DNA from: Hydractinia symbiolongicarpus
Lineage: Eukaryota; Cnidaria; Hydrozoa; Anthoathecata; Hydractiniidae
Direction: 5' to 3'
Length of the DNA stretch: 64,000 nucleotides
NCBI RefSeq assembly: GCF_029227915.1
Contig: NC_079876.1
Span: 21,826,001 to 21,890,000 of the forward strand
How positions within the stretch are numbered: position 1 is the stretch's first letter; each line of letters opens with the position of its first letter. The notes beneath the pieces are model-generated. The model was given only the letters and a program-made list of their open reading frames with translations, had not been told where the DNA came from and made no database searches. Below, piece after piece: positions 35,437-50,700 of the stretch. Position numbers and translations under genes: made by a program.

Positions 35437-38400
35437 GTCTTACATCACAGTGAACTACGTGTAGAGGCCTCTAAGGGCTGCTATATGACCTTTTACCACC
35501 TAATAAAAGCCTTACACGTAAATCACGTGGTGCCACTTAATGGACTACTACGTCTCAAGTCGTTTTCCATCGCGCCATGGTCTTAAAACGCAGTGAAATA
35601 CGTGTAAAGGCCTCTAAGGGCTGTTATATGACCTTTTACCACCTAATAAAAGCCTTACACGTAAAACATGTGGTTCCATGTGTTAGCTCAGGTAAACATC
35701 GGTCTATTCCTTCTACACTCACTGGACTACGACGTTTCAAGTCGTTTTCCATCGCGCCATGGTCTTACAACACAGTGAAATACGTGTAAAGGCCTCTAAA
35801 GATTGTTTTATGGCCCTTTGCCACTTAATAAAAGCCTTACACATAAATCACGTGGTTCCACGTACTTCCGCAAGTTAACATCGGTGTATTCCTCCTACAC
35901 TCAATGGACTACTACGTCTCAAGTCGTTTTCCATCGCGCCATGGTCTTACAACGCAGTGAAATACGTGTAAAGGCCTTTAAGGACTGTTATATGGCCTTT
36001 TGCCGCCTAATGAAGGCCTTACACCAAAAACACGTGGTTCGACGTGTCTGCGCAGGTTACCATCGATCTATTCCTTCCACTCTCAATTGACTACGAGGTC
36101 TCAAGTCGCTTTTCAACGCGCCATGGTGTTACAACATAGTGAACTACGTGTAGAGGCCTCTAAAGTTTGTTATATGGCCTGTTGCCGCCTAATAAAGGCT
36201 TTACACGTAATTCACGTGCTTCGACGTGTCTGCGCATGTAACCATCGGTCTATTCCTACCACTCTCAATGGACTACGACGTTTCAAGTCGTTTTCCATCG
36301 CGCCATGGTCTTACAACGCAGTGAAATACGTGTAAAGGCTTATAAGGACTGTTATATGGCCTTTTGCCGCCTAATAAAGGCTTTACACCTAAAACACGTT
36401 GTTCGACGTGTCTGCGCAGGTTACCATCGGTCTATTTCTTCCACTCTCAATGGACTACGACGTCTCAAGTCGATTTTCAACGCGCCATGGTCTTACAACA
36501 TAGTGAACTACGTGTAGAGGCCACTAAAGACTGTTATATGGCCCTTTGCCACCTAACAAATGTCCTACACGTAAATCACGTGGTTCCACGAGCCTGCGCA
36601 GGTTACCATCGGTCTATTCCTTCCACTCTCAATGGGCTACGACGTCTCAAGTTGTTTTCCATCACGCCATGGTCTCACAACACAGTGAACTACCTGTAGA
36701 GGCCTCTAAGGCCTGTTATATGACCTTTTACCACCTAATAAAAGCCTTACACGTAAAACATGTGGTTCCATGTGTTAGCCCAGGTAAACATCGGTCTATT
36801 CCTTCTACACTCACTGGACTACGACGTTTCAAGTCGTCTTACAACGCAGTGAAATACGTGTAGACGGCTCTAAGGGCTGCTATATGACCTTTTACCACCT
36901 AATAAAAGCCTTACACGTAAATCACGTGGTTCCACGTACTTCCGCAGGTTAACATCGGTCTATTCCTTCCACTCTCAATGGGCTACGACGTCTCAAGTCG
37001 CTTTCCATTGCGCCATGGTCTTACAACACTGTGAACTACGTGTAAATGCTTCTGAAGACTATTATATGACCTTCTGACACCTAATAAAGGCTTTACACGT
37101 AAATCACGTGTTTCCACGTGCCTGAGCTGGTTAACATCGGTCTATTACTTCTACTCCCAATGGACTACGACGTCTGAACTTATTTTCCATGGCGCCATGG
37201 TCTTACAACACAGTAAAATACGTGTAGAGGCCTCTAAAGATTGTTACATGGCCTGTTGCCGCCTAATAGAGGCTTTACACGTAATTCACGTGGTTCGACG
37301 TGTCTGCGCAGGTTACTATCGGTCTATCCTGCCACACTCAACGGACTACGATGTCTCAAGTCGTTTTCTGGCGCACCGTGGTCTCACAGCACAGTGAACT
37401 ACGTGTAGAGGCCTCTAAGGGTTGTTATATGATCTTTTATCACCTAATACAAGCCTTACACGTAAATCACGTGGTTCCACGTGCTTCCGCAGGTTAACAT
37501 CGGTCTATTCCTCCTACACTCAATGGACTACGACGTCTCAAGTCCTTTTCCATCGTCCCATGATCTTACAACGCAGTGAACTACGTGTAGAGGCCTCTAA
37601 AGTTTGTTATATGGCCTGTTGCCGCCTAATAAAGGCTTTACACGTAATTCACGTGCTTCGACGTGTCTGCGCATGTAACCATCGGCTATTCCTACCACTC
37701 TCAATGGACTACGACGTTTCAAGTCGTTTTCCATCGCGCCATGGTCTTACAACGCAGTGAAATACGTGTAAAGGCTTATAAGGACTTTTATATGGTCTTT
37801 TGCCGCCTAATAAAGGCTTTACACCTAAAACACGTTGTTCGACGTGTCTGCGCAGGTTACCATCGGTCTATTCCTTCCACTCTCAATGGACTACGACGTC
37901 TCAAGTCGATTTCCAACGCGCCATTGTCTTACAACATAGTGATTTACGTGTAAAGGCCTCTAAGGACTGTTATATGGCCTTTTGCCGCCTAACAAATGCC
38001 CTACACATAAATCACGTGGTTCCACGTACTTCCGCAGGTTAACATCGGTCTATTCCTTCTACACTCAAGGGACTACGACGTCTCAAGTCCTTTTCCATCG
38101 TCCCATGATCTTACAACGCAGTGAACTACGTGTAGAGGCCTCTAAAGTTTGTTATATGGCCTGTTGCCGCCTAATAAAGGCTTTACACGTAATTCACGTG
38201 CTTCGACGTGTCTGCGCATGTAACCATCGGTCTATTCCTACCACTCTCAATGGACTACGACGTCTCAAGTCGATTTCCAACGCGCCATTGTCTTACAACA
38301 TAGTGAACTACGTGTAGAGGCCACTAAAGACTGTTATATGGCCCTTTGCCACCTAACAAATGTCCTACACGTAAATCACGTGGTTCCACGAACCTGCGCA

Positions 38401-41400
38401 GGTTACCATCGGTCTATTCCTTCCACTCTCAATGGGCTACGACGTCTCAAGTTGTTTTCCATCACGCCATGGTCTCACAACACAGTGAACTACCTGTAGA
38501 GGCCTCTATGGCCTGTTATATGACCTTTTACCACCTAATAAAAGCCTTACACGTAAAACATGTGGTTCCATGTGTTAGCCCAGGTAAACATCGGTCTATT
38601 CCTTCTACACTCACTGGACTACGACGTTTCAAGTCGTCTTACAACACAGTGAAATACGTGTAAAGGCCTCTAAGGACTGTTATATGGCCTTTTGCCGCCT
38701 AATAAAGGCCTTACACGTAAATCACGTGGTTCCACGAGCCTGCGCAGGTTACCATCGGTCTATTCCTTCCACTCTCAATGGGCTACGACGTCTCAAGTGG
38801 CTTTCCATTGCGCCATGGTCTTACATCACAGTGAACTACGTGTAGAGGCCTCTAAGGGCTGCTATATGACCTTTTACCACCTAATAAAAGCCTTACACGT
38901 AAATCACGTGGTGCCACTTAATGGACTACTACGTCTCAAGTCGTTTTCCATCGCGCCATGGTCTTAAAACGCAGTGAAATACGTGTAAAGGCCTCTAAGG
39001 GCTGTTATATGACCTTTTACCACCTAATAAAAGCCTTACACGTAAAACATGTGGTTCCATGTGTTAGCTCAGGTAAACATCGGTCTATTCCTTCTACACT
39101 CACTGGACTACGACGTTTCAAGTCGTTTTCCATCGCGCCATGGTCTTACAACACAGTGAAATACGTGTAAAGGCCTCTAAAGATTGTTTTATGGCCCTTT
39201 GCCACTTAATAAAAGCCTTACACATAAATCACGTGGTTCCACGTACTTCCGCAAGTTAACATCGGTGTATTCCTCCTACACTCAATGGACTACTACGTCT
39301 CAAGTCGTTTTCCATCGCGCCATGGTCTTACAACGCAGTGAAATACGTGTAAAGGCCTTTAAGGACTGTTATATGGCCTTTTGCCGCCTAATGAAGGCCT
39401 TACACCAAAAACACGTGGTTCGACGTGTCTGCGCAGGTTACCATCGATCTATTCCTTCCACTCTCAATTGACTACGAGGTCTCAAGTCGCTTTTCAACGC
39501 GCCATGGTGTTACAACATAGTGAACTACGTGTAGAGGCCTCTAAAGTTTGTTATATGGCCTGTTGCCGCCTAATAAAGGCTTTACACGTAATTCACGTGC
39601 TTCGACGTGTCTGCGCATGTAACCATCGGTCTATTCCTACCACTCTCAATGGACTACGACGTTTCAAGTCGTTTTCCATCGCGCCATGGTCTTACAACGC
39701 AGTGAAATACGTGTAAAGGCTTATAAGGACTGTTATATGGCCTTTTGCCGCCTAATAAAGGCTTTACACCTAAAACACGTTGTTCGACGTGTCTGCGCAG
39801 GTTACCATCGGTCTATTTCTTCCACTCTCAATGGACTACGACGTCTCAAGTCGATTTTCAACGCGCCATGGTCTTACAACATAGTGAACTACGTGTAGAG
39901 GCCACTAAAGACTGTTATATGGCCCTTTGCCACATAACAAATGTCCTACACGTAAATCACGTGGTTCCACGAGCCTGCGCAGGTTACCATCGGTCTATTC
40001 CTTCCACTCTCAATGGGCTACGACGTCTCAAGTTGTTTTCCATCACGCCATGGTCTCACAACACAGTGAACTACCTGTAGAGGCCTCTAAGGCCTGTTAT
40101 ATGACCTTTTACCACCTAATAAAAGCCTTACACGTAAAACATGTGGTTCCATGTGTTAGCCCAGGTAAACATCGGTCTATTCCTTCTACACTCACTGGAC
40201 TACGACGTTTCAAGTCGTCTTACAACGCAGTGAAATACGTGTAGAGGGCTCTAAGGGCTGCTATATGACCTTTTACCACCTAATAAAAGCCTTACACGTA
40301 AATCACGTGGTTCCACGTACTTCCGCAGGTTAACATCGGTCTATTCCTTCCACTCTCAATGGGCTACGACGTCTCAAGTCGCTTTCCATTGCGCCATGGT
40401 CTTACAACACTGTGAACTACGTGTAAATGCTTCTGAAGACTATTATATGACCTTCTGACACCTAATAAAGGCTTTACACGTAAATCACGTGTTTCCACGT
40501 GCCTGAGCTGGTTAACATCGGTCTATTACTTCTACTCCCAATGGACTACGACGTCTGAACTTATTTTCCATGGCGCCATGGTCTTACAACACAGTAAAAT
40601 ACGTGTAGAGGCCTCTAAAGATTGTTACATGGCCTGTTGCCGCCTAATAGAGGCTTTACACGTAATTCACGTGGTTCGACGTGTCTGCGCAGGTTACTAT
40701 CGGTCTATCCTGCCACACTCAACGGACTACGATGTCTCAAGTCGTTTTCTGGCGCACCGTGGTCTCACAGCACAGTGAACTACGTGTAGAGGCCTCTAAG
40801 GGCTGTTATATGATCTTTTATCACCTAATACAAGCCTTAAACGTAAATCACGTGGTTCCACGTGCTTCCGCAGGTTAACATCGGTCTATTCCTCCTACAC
40901 TCAATGGACTACGACGTCTCAAGTCCTTTTCCATCGTCCCATGATCTTACAACGCAGTGAACTACGTGTAGAGGCCTCTAAAGTTTGTTATATGGCCTGT
41001 TGCCGCCTAATAAAGGCTTTACACGTAATTCACGTGCTTCGACGTGTCTGCGCATGTAACCATCGGCTATTCCTACCACTCTCAATGGACTACGACGTTT
41101 CAAGTCGTTTTCCATCGCGCCATGGTCTTACAACGCAGTGAAATACGTGTAAAGGCTTATAAGGACTTTTATATGGTCTTTTGCCGCCTAATAAAGGCTT
41201 TACACCTAAAACACGTTGTTCGACGTGTCTGCGCAGGTTACCATCGGTCTATTCCTTCCACTCTCAATGGACTACGACGTCTCAAGTCGATTTCCAACGC
41301 GCCATTGTCTTACAACATAGTGATTTACGTGTAAAGGCCTCTAAGGACTGTTATATGGCCTTTTGCCGCCTAACAAATGCCCTACACATAAATCACGTGG

Positions 41401-41505
41401 TTCCACGTACTTCCGCAGGTTAACATCGGTCTATTCCTTCTACACTCAAGGGACTACGACGTCTCAAGTCCTTTTCCATCGTCCCATGATCTTACAACGC
41501 AGTGA
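35437..41505. repeat. Tandem duplication, 3,381-bp unit
   Basis: Bases from 35437 match those from 38818 at a constant offset of 3,381 up to about 41505. About 2.69 kb is present twice, followed in the first copy by about 0.7 kb more. I found four differences: CCACCTAACAAATG against CCACATAACAAATG (36550 and 39931), GTAGACGGC against GTAGAGGGC, GGGTTGTTA against GGGCTGTTA, and CCTTACACG against CCTTAAACG. Identity is therefore above 99.5% by eye, indicating a recent event. The right copy ends where GTGAACTACGTGTAG becomes GTGAACTACCTGTACAG. Confidence 0.85.
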
Positions 41506-44500
41506 ACTACCTGTACAGGCCTCTAAGGCCTGTTATATGACCTTTTACCACCTAATAAAAGCCTTACACGTAAATCACGTGGTTCCACGTGCCTGCGCAG
41601 GTTAGCATCGGTCTATTCCTTCTACACTCACTGGACTACGACGTTTCAAGTCGTTTTCCATCGCGCCATGGTCTTACAACGCAGTGAAATACGTTTAAAG
41701 GCTTCTAAGGACTGTTATATGGCCTTTTGCCGCCTAATAAAGGCCTTACACCTAAAACGCGTGGTTCGACGTGTCTGCGCAGGTTACCATCGGTCTATTC
41801 CTTCCACTCTCAATGGACTACGACGTCTCAAGTCGCTTTCTAACGCGCCATGGTCTTATAACATAGTGAACTACGTGTAGAGGCCTCAAAGGCCTGCTAT
41901 ATGACCTTTTACCACCTAATAAAAGCCTTACACGTAAATCACGTGGTTCCACTCAATGGACTACTACGTCTCAAGTCGTTTTCCATCGCGCCATGGTCTT
42001 ACAACGCAGTGAAGTACGTTTAAAGGCTTCTAAGGACTGTTATATGGCCTTTTGCCGCCTAATAAAGGCCTTACACCTAAAACGCGTGGTTCGACGTGTC
42101 TGCGCAGGTTACCATCGGTCTATTCCTTCCACTCTCAATGGACTACGACGTCTCAAGTCGCTTTCTAACGCGCCATGGTCTTACAACATAGTGAACTACG
42201 TGTAGAGGCCTCTAAAGACTGTTATATGGCCCTTTGCCAACTAACAAAGGCCCTACACGTAAATCACGTGGTTCCACTCAATGGACTACTACGTCTCAAG
42301 TCGTTTTCCATCGCGCCATGGTCTTACAACGCAGTGAAATACGTGTAAAGGCCTCTAAGGACTGTTATATGGCCTTTTGCCGCCTAACAAAGGCCCTACA
42401 CGTAAATCACGTGGTTCCACGTGCCTGCCCATGTTAGCATCGGTCTATTCCTTTTACACTCATTGGACTACGACGTCTGAACTTATTTTCCATCGTGCCA
42501 TGGTCTCACAGCACAGTGAACTACGTGTAGAGGCCTGTAAGGGCTGTTATATGACCTTTTATCACCTAATACAAGCCTTACACGTAAATCACGTGGTTCC
42601 ACGTACTTCCGCAGGTTAACATCGGTCTATTCCTCCTACACTCAATGGACTACGACGTCTCAAGTCCTTTTCCATCGTCCCATGATCTTACAACGCAGTG
42701 AACTACGTGTAGCCTCTAAAGTTTGTTATATGGCCTGTTGCCGCCTAATAAAGGCTTTACACGTAATTCACGTGCTTCGACGTGTCTGCGCATGTAACCA
42801 TCGGTCTATTCATACCACTCTCAATGGACTACGACGTCTCAAGTTGTTTTCCATCACGCCATGGTCTCACAACACAGTGAACTACCTCTAGAGGCCTCTA
42901 AGGCCTGTTATATGACCTTTTACCACCTAATAAAAGCCTTACACGTAAATCACGTGGTTCCACGTGCCTGCGCAGGTTAGCATCGGTCTATTCCTTCTAC
43001 ACTCACTGGACTACGACGTTTCAAGTCGTTTTCCATCGCGCCATGGTTTTACAACGCGGTGAAATACGTGTAAAGGCTTATAAGGATTGTTATATGGCCT
43101 TTTGCCGCCTAATAAAGGCTTTACACCTAAAACACGTGGTTCGACGTGTCTGCGCAGGTTACCATCGGTCTATTCCTTCCACTCTCAATGGACTACGACG
43201 TCTCAAGTCGATTTCCAACGCGCCATGGTCTTACAACATAGTGAACTACGTGTAGAGGCCACTAAAGACTGTTATATGTCCTTTTACCACCTAATAAAAG
43301 CCTTACACGTAAAACATATGGTTCCATGTGTTAGCCCAGGTAAACATCGGTCTATTCCTTCTACACTCACTGGACTACGACGTTTCAAGTCGTCTTACAA
43401 CGCAGTGAAATACGTGTAAAGGCCTCTAAGGACTGTTATATGGCCTTTTGCCGCCTAATAAAGGCCTCACACCTAAAACACGTGGTTCGACGTGTCTGCG
43501 CAGGTTACCATCGGTCTATTCCTTCCACTCTCAATGGACTACGAGGTCTCAAGTCGCTTTCCAACGCGCGATGGTCTTATAACACTGTAAACTACGTGTA
43601 GAGGCCTCTAAAGACTGTTAGATGGCCTTTTGACGTCTAGTAAAGGCTTTACACGTAAATCACGTGGTTCCACGTGCCTGCGCAGTTTATCATCAGTACA
43701 GTCCTTCCGCCATAAATGGACTATAACGTCTCAAGTTGTTTTCCATTCCGCCATTGTTTACAACACAGTCAACTACCTGTACGGGCCTCTAAGAGCTGTT
43801 ATATGGCCTTTTACCGCCTATTAAATTCCTTACACGTAAATCACTTACCTGCGCAGTTTAACTACGGTGTATTCCTTCCACTCTCAATGGAGTCAGACGT
43901 CTCAAGTTGTTTTCCATCCCGCCATTGTTTACAACACAGTCAACTACGTGTAGAGGCTTCTAAAGATTGTTATATGGCCTGTTGCCGCCTAATAAAGGCT
44001 TTACACGTAATTCACGTGGTTCCACGTGTCTGCGCAGGTTACCATCGGTCTATTCCTACCACTCTCAATGGACTACGACGTCTGAACTCATTTTCCATAG
44101 CGCGATGGTCTTACAACACAGTAAAATACGTGCAGAGGCCACTGCAGATTGTTATATGGTCTGTTGCCGCCTAATAAAGGCTTTACACGTAATTCACGTG
44201 GTTCGACGTGTCTGCGCAGGTTACCATCGGTCTATTCCTTCCACTCTCAATGGACTACGATGTCTCAAGTTGCTTTCCAACGCCCCATGGTCTTACAATA
44301 TAGTGAACTACGTGTAGAGGCCTCTAAGGGCTGCTATATGACCTTTTACCACCTAATAAAAGCCTTACACGTAAATCACGTGGTTCCACGTACTTCCGCA
44401 GGTTAACATCGGTCTATTCCTTCCACTCTCAATGGGCTACGACGTCTCAAGTCGCTTTCCATTACGCCATGGTCTTACAACACTGTGAACTACGTGTAAA

Positions 44501-47500
44501 GGCTTCTGAAGACTATTATATGACCTTCTGACACCTAATAAAGGCTTTACACGTAAATCACGTGTTTCCACGTGCCTGAGCTGGTTAACATCGGTCTATT
44601 ACTTCTACACTCAATGGACTACGACGTGTGAACTTATTTTCCATGGCGCCATGGTCTTACAACACAGTAAAATACGTGTAGAGGCCTCTAAAGATTGTTA
44701 CATGGCCTGTTGCCGCCTAATAGAGGCTTTACACGTAATTCACGTGGTTCGACGTGTCTGCGCAGGTTACTATCGGTCTATTCCTGCCACACTCAACGGA
44801 CTACGATGTCTCAAGTCGTTTTCTGGCGCACCGTGGTCTCACAGCACAGTGAACTACGTGTAGAGGCCTCTAGGGGCTGTTATATGACCTTTTATCACCT
44901 AATACAAGCCTTACACGTAAATCACGTGGTTCCACGTACTTCCGCAGGTTAACATCGGTCTATTCCTCCTACACTCAATGGACTACGACGTCTCAAGTCC
45001 TTTTCCATCGTCCCATGATCTTACAACGCAGTGAACTACGTGTAGAGGCCTCTAAAGTTTGTTATATGGCCTGTTGCCGCCTAATAAAGGCTTTACACGT
45101 AATTCACGTGCTTCGACGTGTCTGCGCATGTAACCATCGGTCTATTCCTACCACTCTCAATGGACTACGACGTTTCAAGTCGTTTTCCATCGCGCCATGG
45201 TCTTACAACGCAGTGAAATACGTGTAAAGGCTTATAAGGACTGTTATATGGCCTTTTGCCGCCTAATAAAGGCTTTACACCTAAAACACGTTGTTCGACG
45301 TGTCTGCGCAGGTTACCATCGGTCTATTTCTTCCACTCTCAATGGACTACGACGTCTCAAGTCGATTTCCAACGCGCCATGGTCTTACAACATAGTGAAC
45401 TACGTGTAGAGGCCACTAAAGACTGTTATATGGCCCTTTGCCACCTAACAAATGTCCTACACGTAAATCACGTGGTTCCACGAGCCTGCGCAGGTTACCA
45501 TCGGTCTATTCCTTCCACTCTCAATGGGCTACGATGTCTCAAGTTGTTTTCCATCACGCCATGGTCTCACAACACAGTGAACTACCTGTAGAGGCCTCTA
45601 AGGCCTGTTATATGACCTTTTACCACCTAATAAAAGCCTTACACGTAAAACATGTGGTTCCATGTGTTAGCCCAGGAAAACATCGGTCTATTCCTTCTAC
45701 ACTCACTGGACTACGACGTCTCAAGTCGCATTCCATTGCGCCATGGTCTTACAACACTGTGAACTACGTGTAAATGCTTCTGAAGACTATTATATGACCT
45801 TCTGACACCTAATAAAGGCTTTACACGTAAATCACGTGTTTCCACGTGCCTGAGCTGGTTAACATCGGTCTATTACTTCTACACTCAATGGACTACGACG
45901 TCTGAACTTATTTTCCATAGCGCCATGGTCTTACAACACAGTAAAATACGTGTAGAGGCCTCTAAAGATTGTTACATGGCCTGTTGCCGCCTAATAGAGG
46001 CTTTACACGTAATTCACGTGGTTCGACGTGTCTGCGCAGGTTACTATCGGTCTATCCTGCCACACTCAACGGACTACGATGTCTCAAGTTGTTTTCTGGC
46101 GCACCGTGGTCTCACAGCACAGTGAACTACGTGTAGAGGCCTCTAAGGGCTGTTATATGATCTTTTATCACCTAGTACAAGCCTTACACGTAAATCACGT
46201 GGTTCCACGTACTTCCGCAGGTTAACATCGGTCTATTCCTCCTACACTCAATGGACTACGACGTCTCAAGTCCTTTTCCATCGTCCCATGATCTTACAAC
46301 GCAGTGAACTACGTGTAGAGGCCTCTAAAGTTTGTTATATGGCCTGTTGCCGCCTAATAAAGGCTTTACACGTAATTCACGTGCTTCGACGTGTCTGCGC
46401 ATGTAACCATCGGTCTATTCCTACCACTCTCAATGGACTACGACGTTTCAAGTCGTTTTCCATCGCGCCATGGTCTTACAACGCAGTGAAATACGTGTAA
46501 AGGCTTATAAGGACTGTTATATGGTCTTTTGCCGCCTAATAAAGGCTTTACACCTAAAACACGTTGTTCGACGTGTCTGCGCAGGTTACCATCGGTCTAT
46601 TCCTTCTACACTCACTGGACTACGACGTCTCAAGTCGATTTCCAACGCGCCATTGTCTTACAACATAGTGAACTACGTGTAGAGGCCACTAAAGACTGTT
46701 ATATGGCCCTTTGCCACCTAACAAATGTCCTACACGTAAATCACGTGGTTCCACGAGCCTGCGCAGGTTACCATCGGTCTATTCCTTCCACTCTCAATGG
46801 GCTACGACGTCTCAAGTTGTTTTCCATCACGCCATGGTCTCACAACACAGTGAACTACCTGTAGAGGCCTCTAAGGCCTGTTATATGACCTTTTACCACC
46901 TAATAAAAGCCTTACACGTAAAACATGTGGTTCCATGTGTTAGCCCAGGTAAACATCGGTCTATTCCTTCTACACTCACTGGACTACGACGTTTCAAGTC
47001 GTCTTACAACGCAGTGAAATACGTGTAAAGGCCTCTAAGGACTGTTATATGGCCTTTTGCCGCCTAATAAAGGCCTAACACGTAAATCACGTGGTTCCAC
47101 GAGCCTGCGCAGGTTACCATCGGTCTATTCCTTCCACTCTCAATGGGCTACGACGTCTCAAGTCGCTTTCCATTGCGCCATGGTCTTACAACACTGTGAA
47201 CTACGTGTAAAGGCTTCTGAAGACTATTATATGACCTTCTGACGCCTAATAAAGGCTTTACACGTAAATCACGTGTTTCCACGTGCCTGAGCTGTTTAAC
47301 ATCGGTCTATTACTTCTACACTCAATAGACTACGACGTCTGAACTTATTTTCCATGGCGCCATGGTCTTATAACACAGTAAAATACGTGTAGAGGCCTCT
47401 AAAGATTGTTACATGGCCTGTTGCCGCCTAATAGAGGCTTTACACGTAATTCACGTGGTTCGACGTGTCTGCGCAGGTTACTATCGGACTATTCCTGCCA

Positions 47501-47700
47501 CACTCAATGGACTACGATGTCTCAAGTTGTTTTCTGGCACACCGTGGTCTTACAGCACAGTGAACTACGTGTAAAGGCCTCTCAGGACTGTTATATGGCC
47601 CTTTACCAACTAACAAAGGTCCTACACGTAAATCACGTGTTCCACGTGCCTACGCAGTTTACCATCGGTCTATTCCTTTCACTCTCAATGGGCTACGACG
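41506..47700. repeat. Domain B, middle part
   Basis: The first 4.2 kb is the counterpart of 30.55-34.7 kb. Two single-monomer losses relative to that segment are visible as hybrids near 43267 (TTATATGTCC after CACTAAAGACTG) and 43573 (GCGCGATGG joined to TCTTATAACACTG). The 143-bp monomer occurs twice within 325 bases (41947 and 42271), a 182 + 143 dimer. From 44.65 kb the order follows 33.63-34.7 kb at +11,018; a shifted version begins again near 45.9 kb. Confidence 0.75.
43613..43964. repeat. Divergent two-monomer block, copy 3
   Basis: It has the same private changes, with length 352. It matches copy 2 at an offset of 10,836 bases as part of a larger segmental relation. It reads GAGTCAGACG where the others read GAGTAAGACG. 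Confidence 0.85.
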
Positions 47701-50700
47701 TCTCAAGTTGTTTTCCATCACGCCGTGGTCTTACATCACAGTGAACTACGTGTAGAGGCCTCTTAGGGCTGTTATATGGCCCTTTGCTAACTAACAAAGG
47801 CCCTACACGTAAATCACGTGGTTCCACGTGCCTGCCCATGTTAGCATCGGTCTATTCCTTTTGCACTCACTGGACTACGACGTTTCAAGTCGTTTTCCAT
47901 CGCGCCATGGTCTTACAACACTGTGAACTACGTGTAAAGGCTTCTGAAGACTGTAAAATGACATTCTGACGCCTAATAAAGGGTTTACACGTAAATCACG
48001 TGTTTCCACGTGCCTGAGTGGGTTAGCATCGGTCTATTCCTTCTACACTCACTGGACTACGACGTTTCAAGTGGTTTTCCATCGCGCCATGGTCTTACAA
48101 CGCAGTGAAATACGTGTAAAGGTTTCTAAGGACTGTTATATGGCCTTTTGCCGCCTAATAAAGGCCTTACACCTAAAACGCGTGGTTCGACGTGTCTGCG
48201 CAGGTTACCATCGGTCTATTCCTTCCACTCTCAATGGACTACGACGTCTCGAGTCGCTTTCTAACGCGCCATGGTCTTACAACATAGTGAACTACGTGTA
48301 GAGGCCTCTAAGGGCTGCTATATGACCTTTTACCACCTAATAAAAGCCTTACACGTAAATCACGTGGTGCCACTTAATGGACTACTACGTCTCAAGTCGT
48401 TTTCCATCGCGCCATGGTCTTAAAACGCAGTGAAATACGTGTAAAGGCCTCTAAGGACTGTTAGATGGGCTTTTGCCGCCTAACAAAGGCCCTACACGCA
48501 AATCACGTGGTTCCACGTGCCTGCCCATGTTAGCATCGGTCTATTCCTTTTACACTCACTGGACTACGACGTTTCAAGTCGTTTTCCATCACGCCATGGT
48601 CTTACAACACTGTGAACTACGTGTAAAGCCTTCTGAAGACTGTAAAATGACATTCTGACGCCTAATAAAGGTCCTACACGTAAATCACGTGGTTCCACGA
48701 GCCTGCGCAGGTTACCATCGGTCTATTCCTTCTACACTCAATGGACTACGACGTCTGAACTTATTTTCCATAGCGCCATGGTCTTACAAAACAGTGAAAT
48801 ACCTATAGAGGCCTCTAAAGATTGTTACATGGCCTCTTGCTGCCTAATAAAGGCTTTACTCCTAAAACACTTGATTCGACGTGTCTTAGAAGTTACCATC
48901 GGTCTATTCCTTCCACTCCCAATGAACTACGACGTCTCAAGACGCTTTCCATCGCACCATGGTCTTACAGCACAGTGAACTACGTGTAGAGGCCTCTAAG
49001 GGCTGTTATATGACCTTTTACCACCTAATACATGCCTTACACGTAAATCACGTGGTTCCACGTACTTCCGCAGGTTAACATCGGTCTATTCCTTCTACAC
49101 TCAATGGACTACGACGTCTCAAGTCCTTTTCCATCGTCCCATGATCTTACAACGCAGCGAACTACGTGTAGAGGTCTCTAAAGATTGTTATATGGCCTGT
49201 TGCCGCCTAATAAAGGCTTTACACGTTATTCACGTGCTTCGACGTGTCTGCGCAGGTAACCATGGTCTATTCCTACCACTCTCAATGGACTACGACGTGT
49301 CAAGTCGTTTTCCGGCGCGCCATGGTCTCACAACACAGTGAACTACCTGTACAGGCCTCTAAGGCCTGTTATATGACCTTTTACCACCTAATAAAAGCCT
49401 TACACGTAAATCACGTGGTTCCACGTGCCTCCGCAGGTTAGCATCGGTCTATTCCTTCTACACTCACTGGACTACGACGTTTCAAGTCGTTTTCCATCGC
49501 GCCATGGTCTTACAACGCAGTGAAATACGTTTAAAGGCTTCTAAGGACTGTTATATGGCCTTTTGCCGCCTAATAAAGGCCTTACACCTAAAACGCGTGG
49601 TTCGACGTGTCTGCGCAGGTTACCATCGGTCTATTCCTTCCACTCTCAATGGACTACGACGTCTCAAGTCGCTTTCTAACGCGCCATGGTCTTATAACAT
49701 AGTGAACTACGTGTAGAGGCCTCAAAGGCCTGCTATATGACCTTTTACCACCTAATAAAAGCCTTACACGTAAATCACGTGGTTCCACTCAATGGACTAC
49801 TACGTCTCAAGTCGTTTTCCATAGCGCCATGGTCTTACAACGCAGTGAAGTACGTGTAAAGGCCTCTAAGGACTGTTATATGGCCTTTTGCCGCCTAACA
49901 AAGGCCCTACACGTGAATCACGTGGTTCCACGTACTTCCGCAGGTTAACATCGGTCTATTCCTTCTAAACTCAAGGGACTACGACGTCTCAAGTCCTTTT
50001 CCATCGTCCCATGATCTTACAACGCAGTGAACTACGTGTAGAGGCCTCTAAAGATTGTGATATGGCCTGTTGCCGCCTAATAAAGGCTTTACACGTAATT
50101 CACGTGCTTCGACGTGTCTCCGCAGGTAACCATCGGTCTATTCCTACCACTCTCAATGGACTACAACGTGTCAAGTCGTTTTCCGGCGCCCCATGGTCTC
50201 ACAACACAGTGAACTACCTGTACAGGCCTCTAAGGCCTGTTATATGACCTTTTACCACCTAATAAAAGCCTTACACGTAAATCACGTGGTTCCACGTGCC
50301 TGCGCAGGTTAGCATCGGTCTATTCCTTCTACACTCACTGGACTACGACGTTTCAAGTCGTTTTCCATCGCGCCATGGTCTTACAACGCAGTGAAATACG
50401 TTTAAAGGCTTCTAAGGACTGTTATATGGCCTTTTGCCGCCTAATAAAGGCCTTACACCTAAAACGCGTGGTTCGACGTGTCTGCGCAGGTTACCATCGC
50501 TCTATTCCTTCCACTCTCAATTGACTACGAGGTCTCAAGTCGCTTTCCAACGCGCCATGGTTTACAACATAGTGAACTACGTGTAGAGGCCTCTAAAGAC
50601 TGTTATATGGCCGTTTGCCAACTAACAAAGGCCCTACACGTAAATCACGTGGTTCCACGTGCCTGCCCATGTTAGCATCGGTCTATTCCTTTCACACTCA

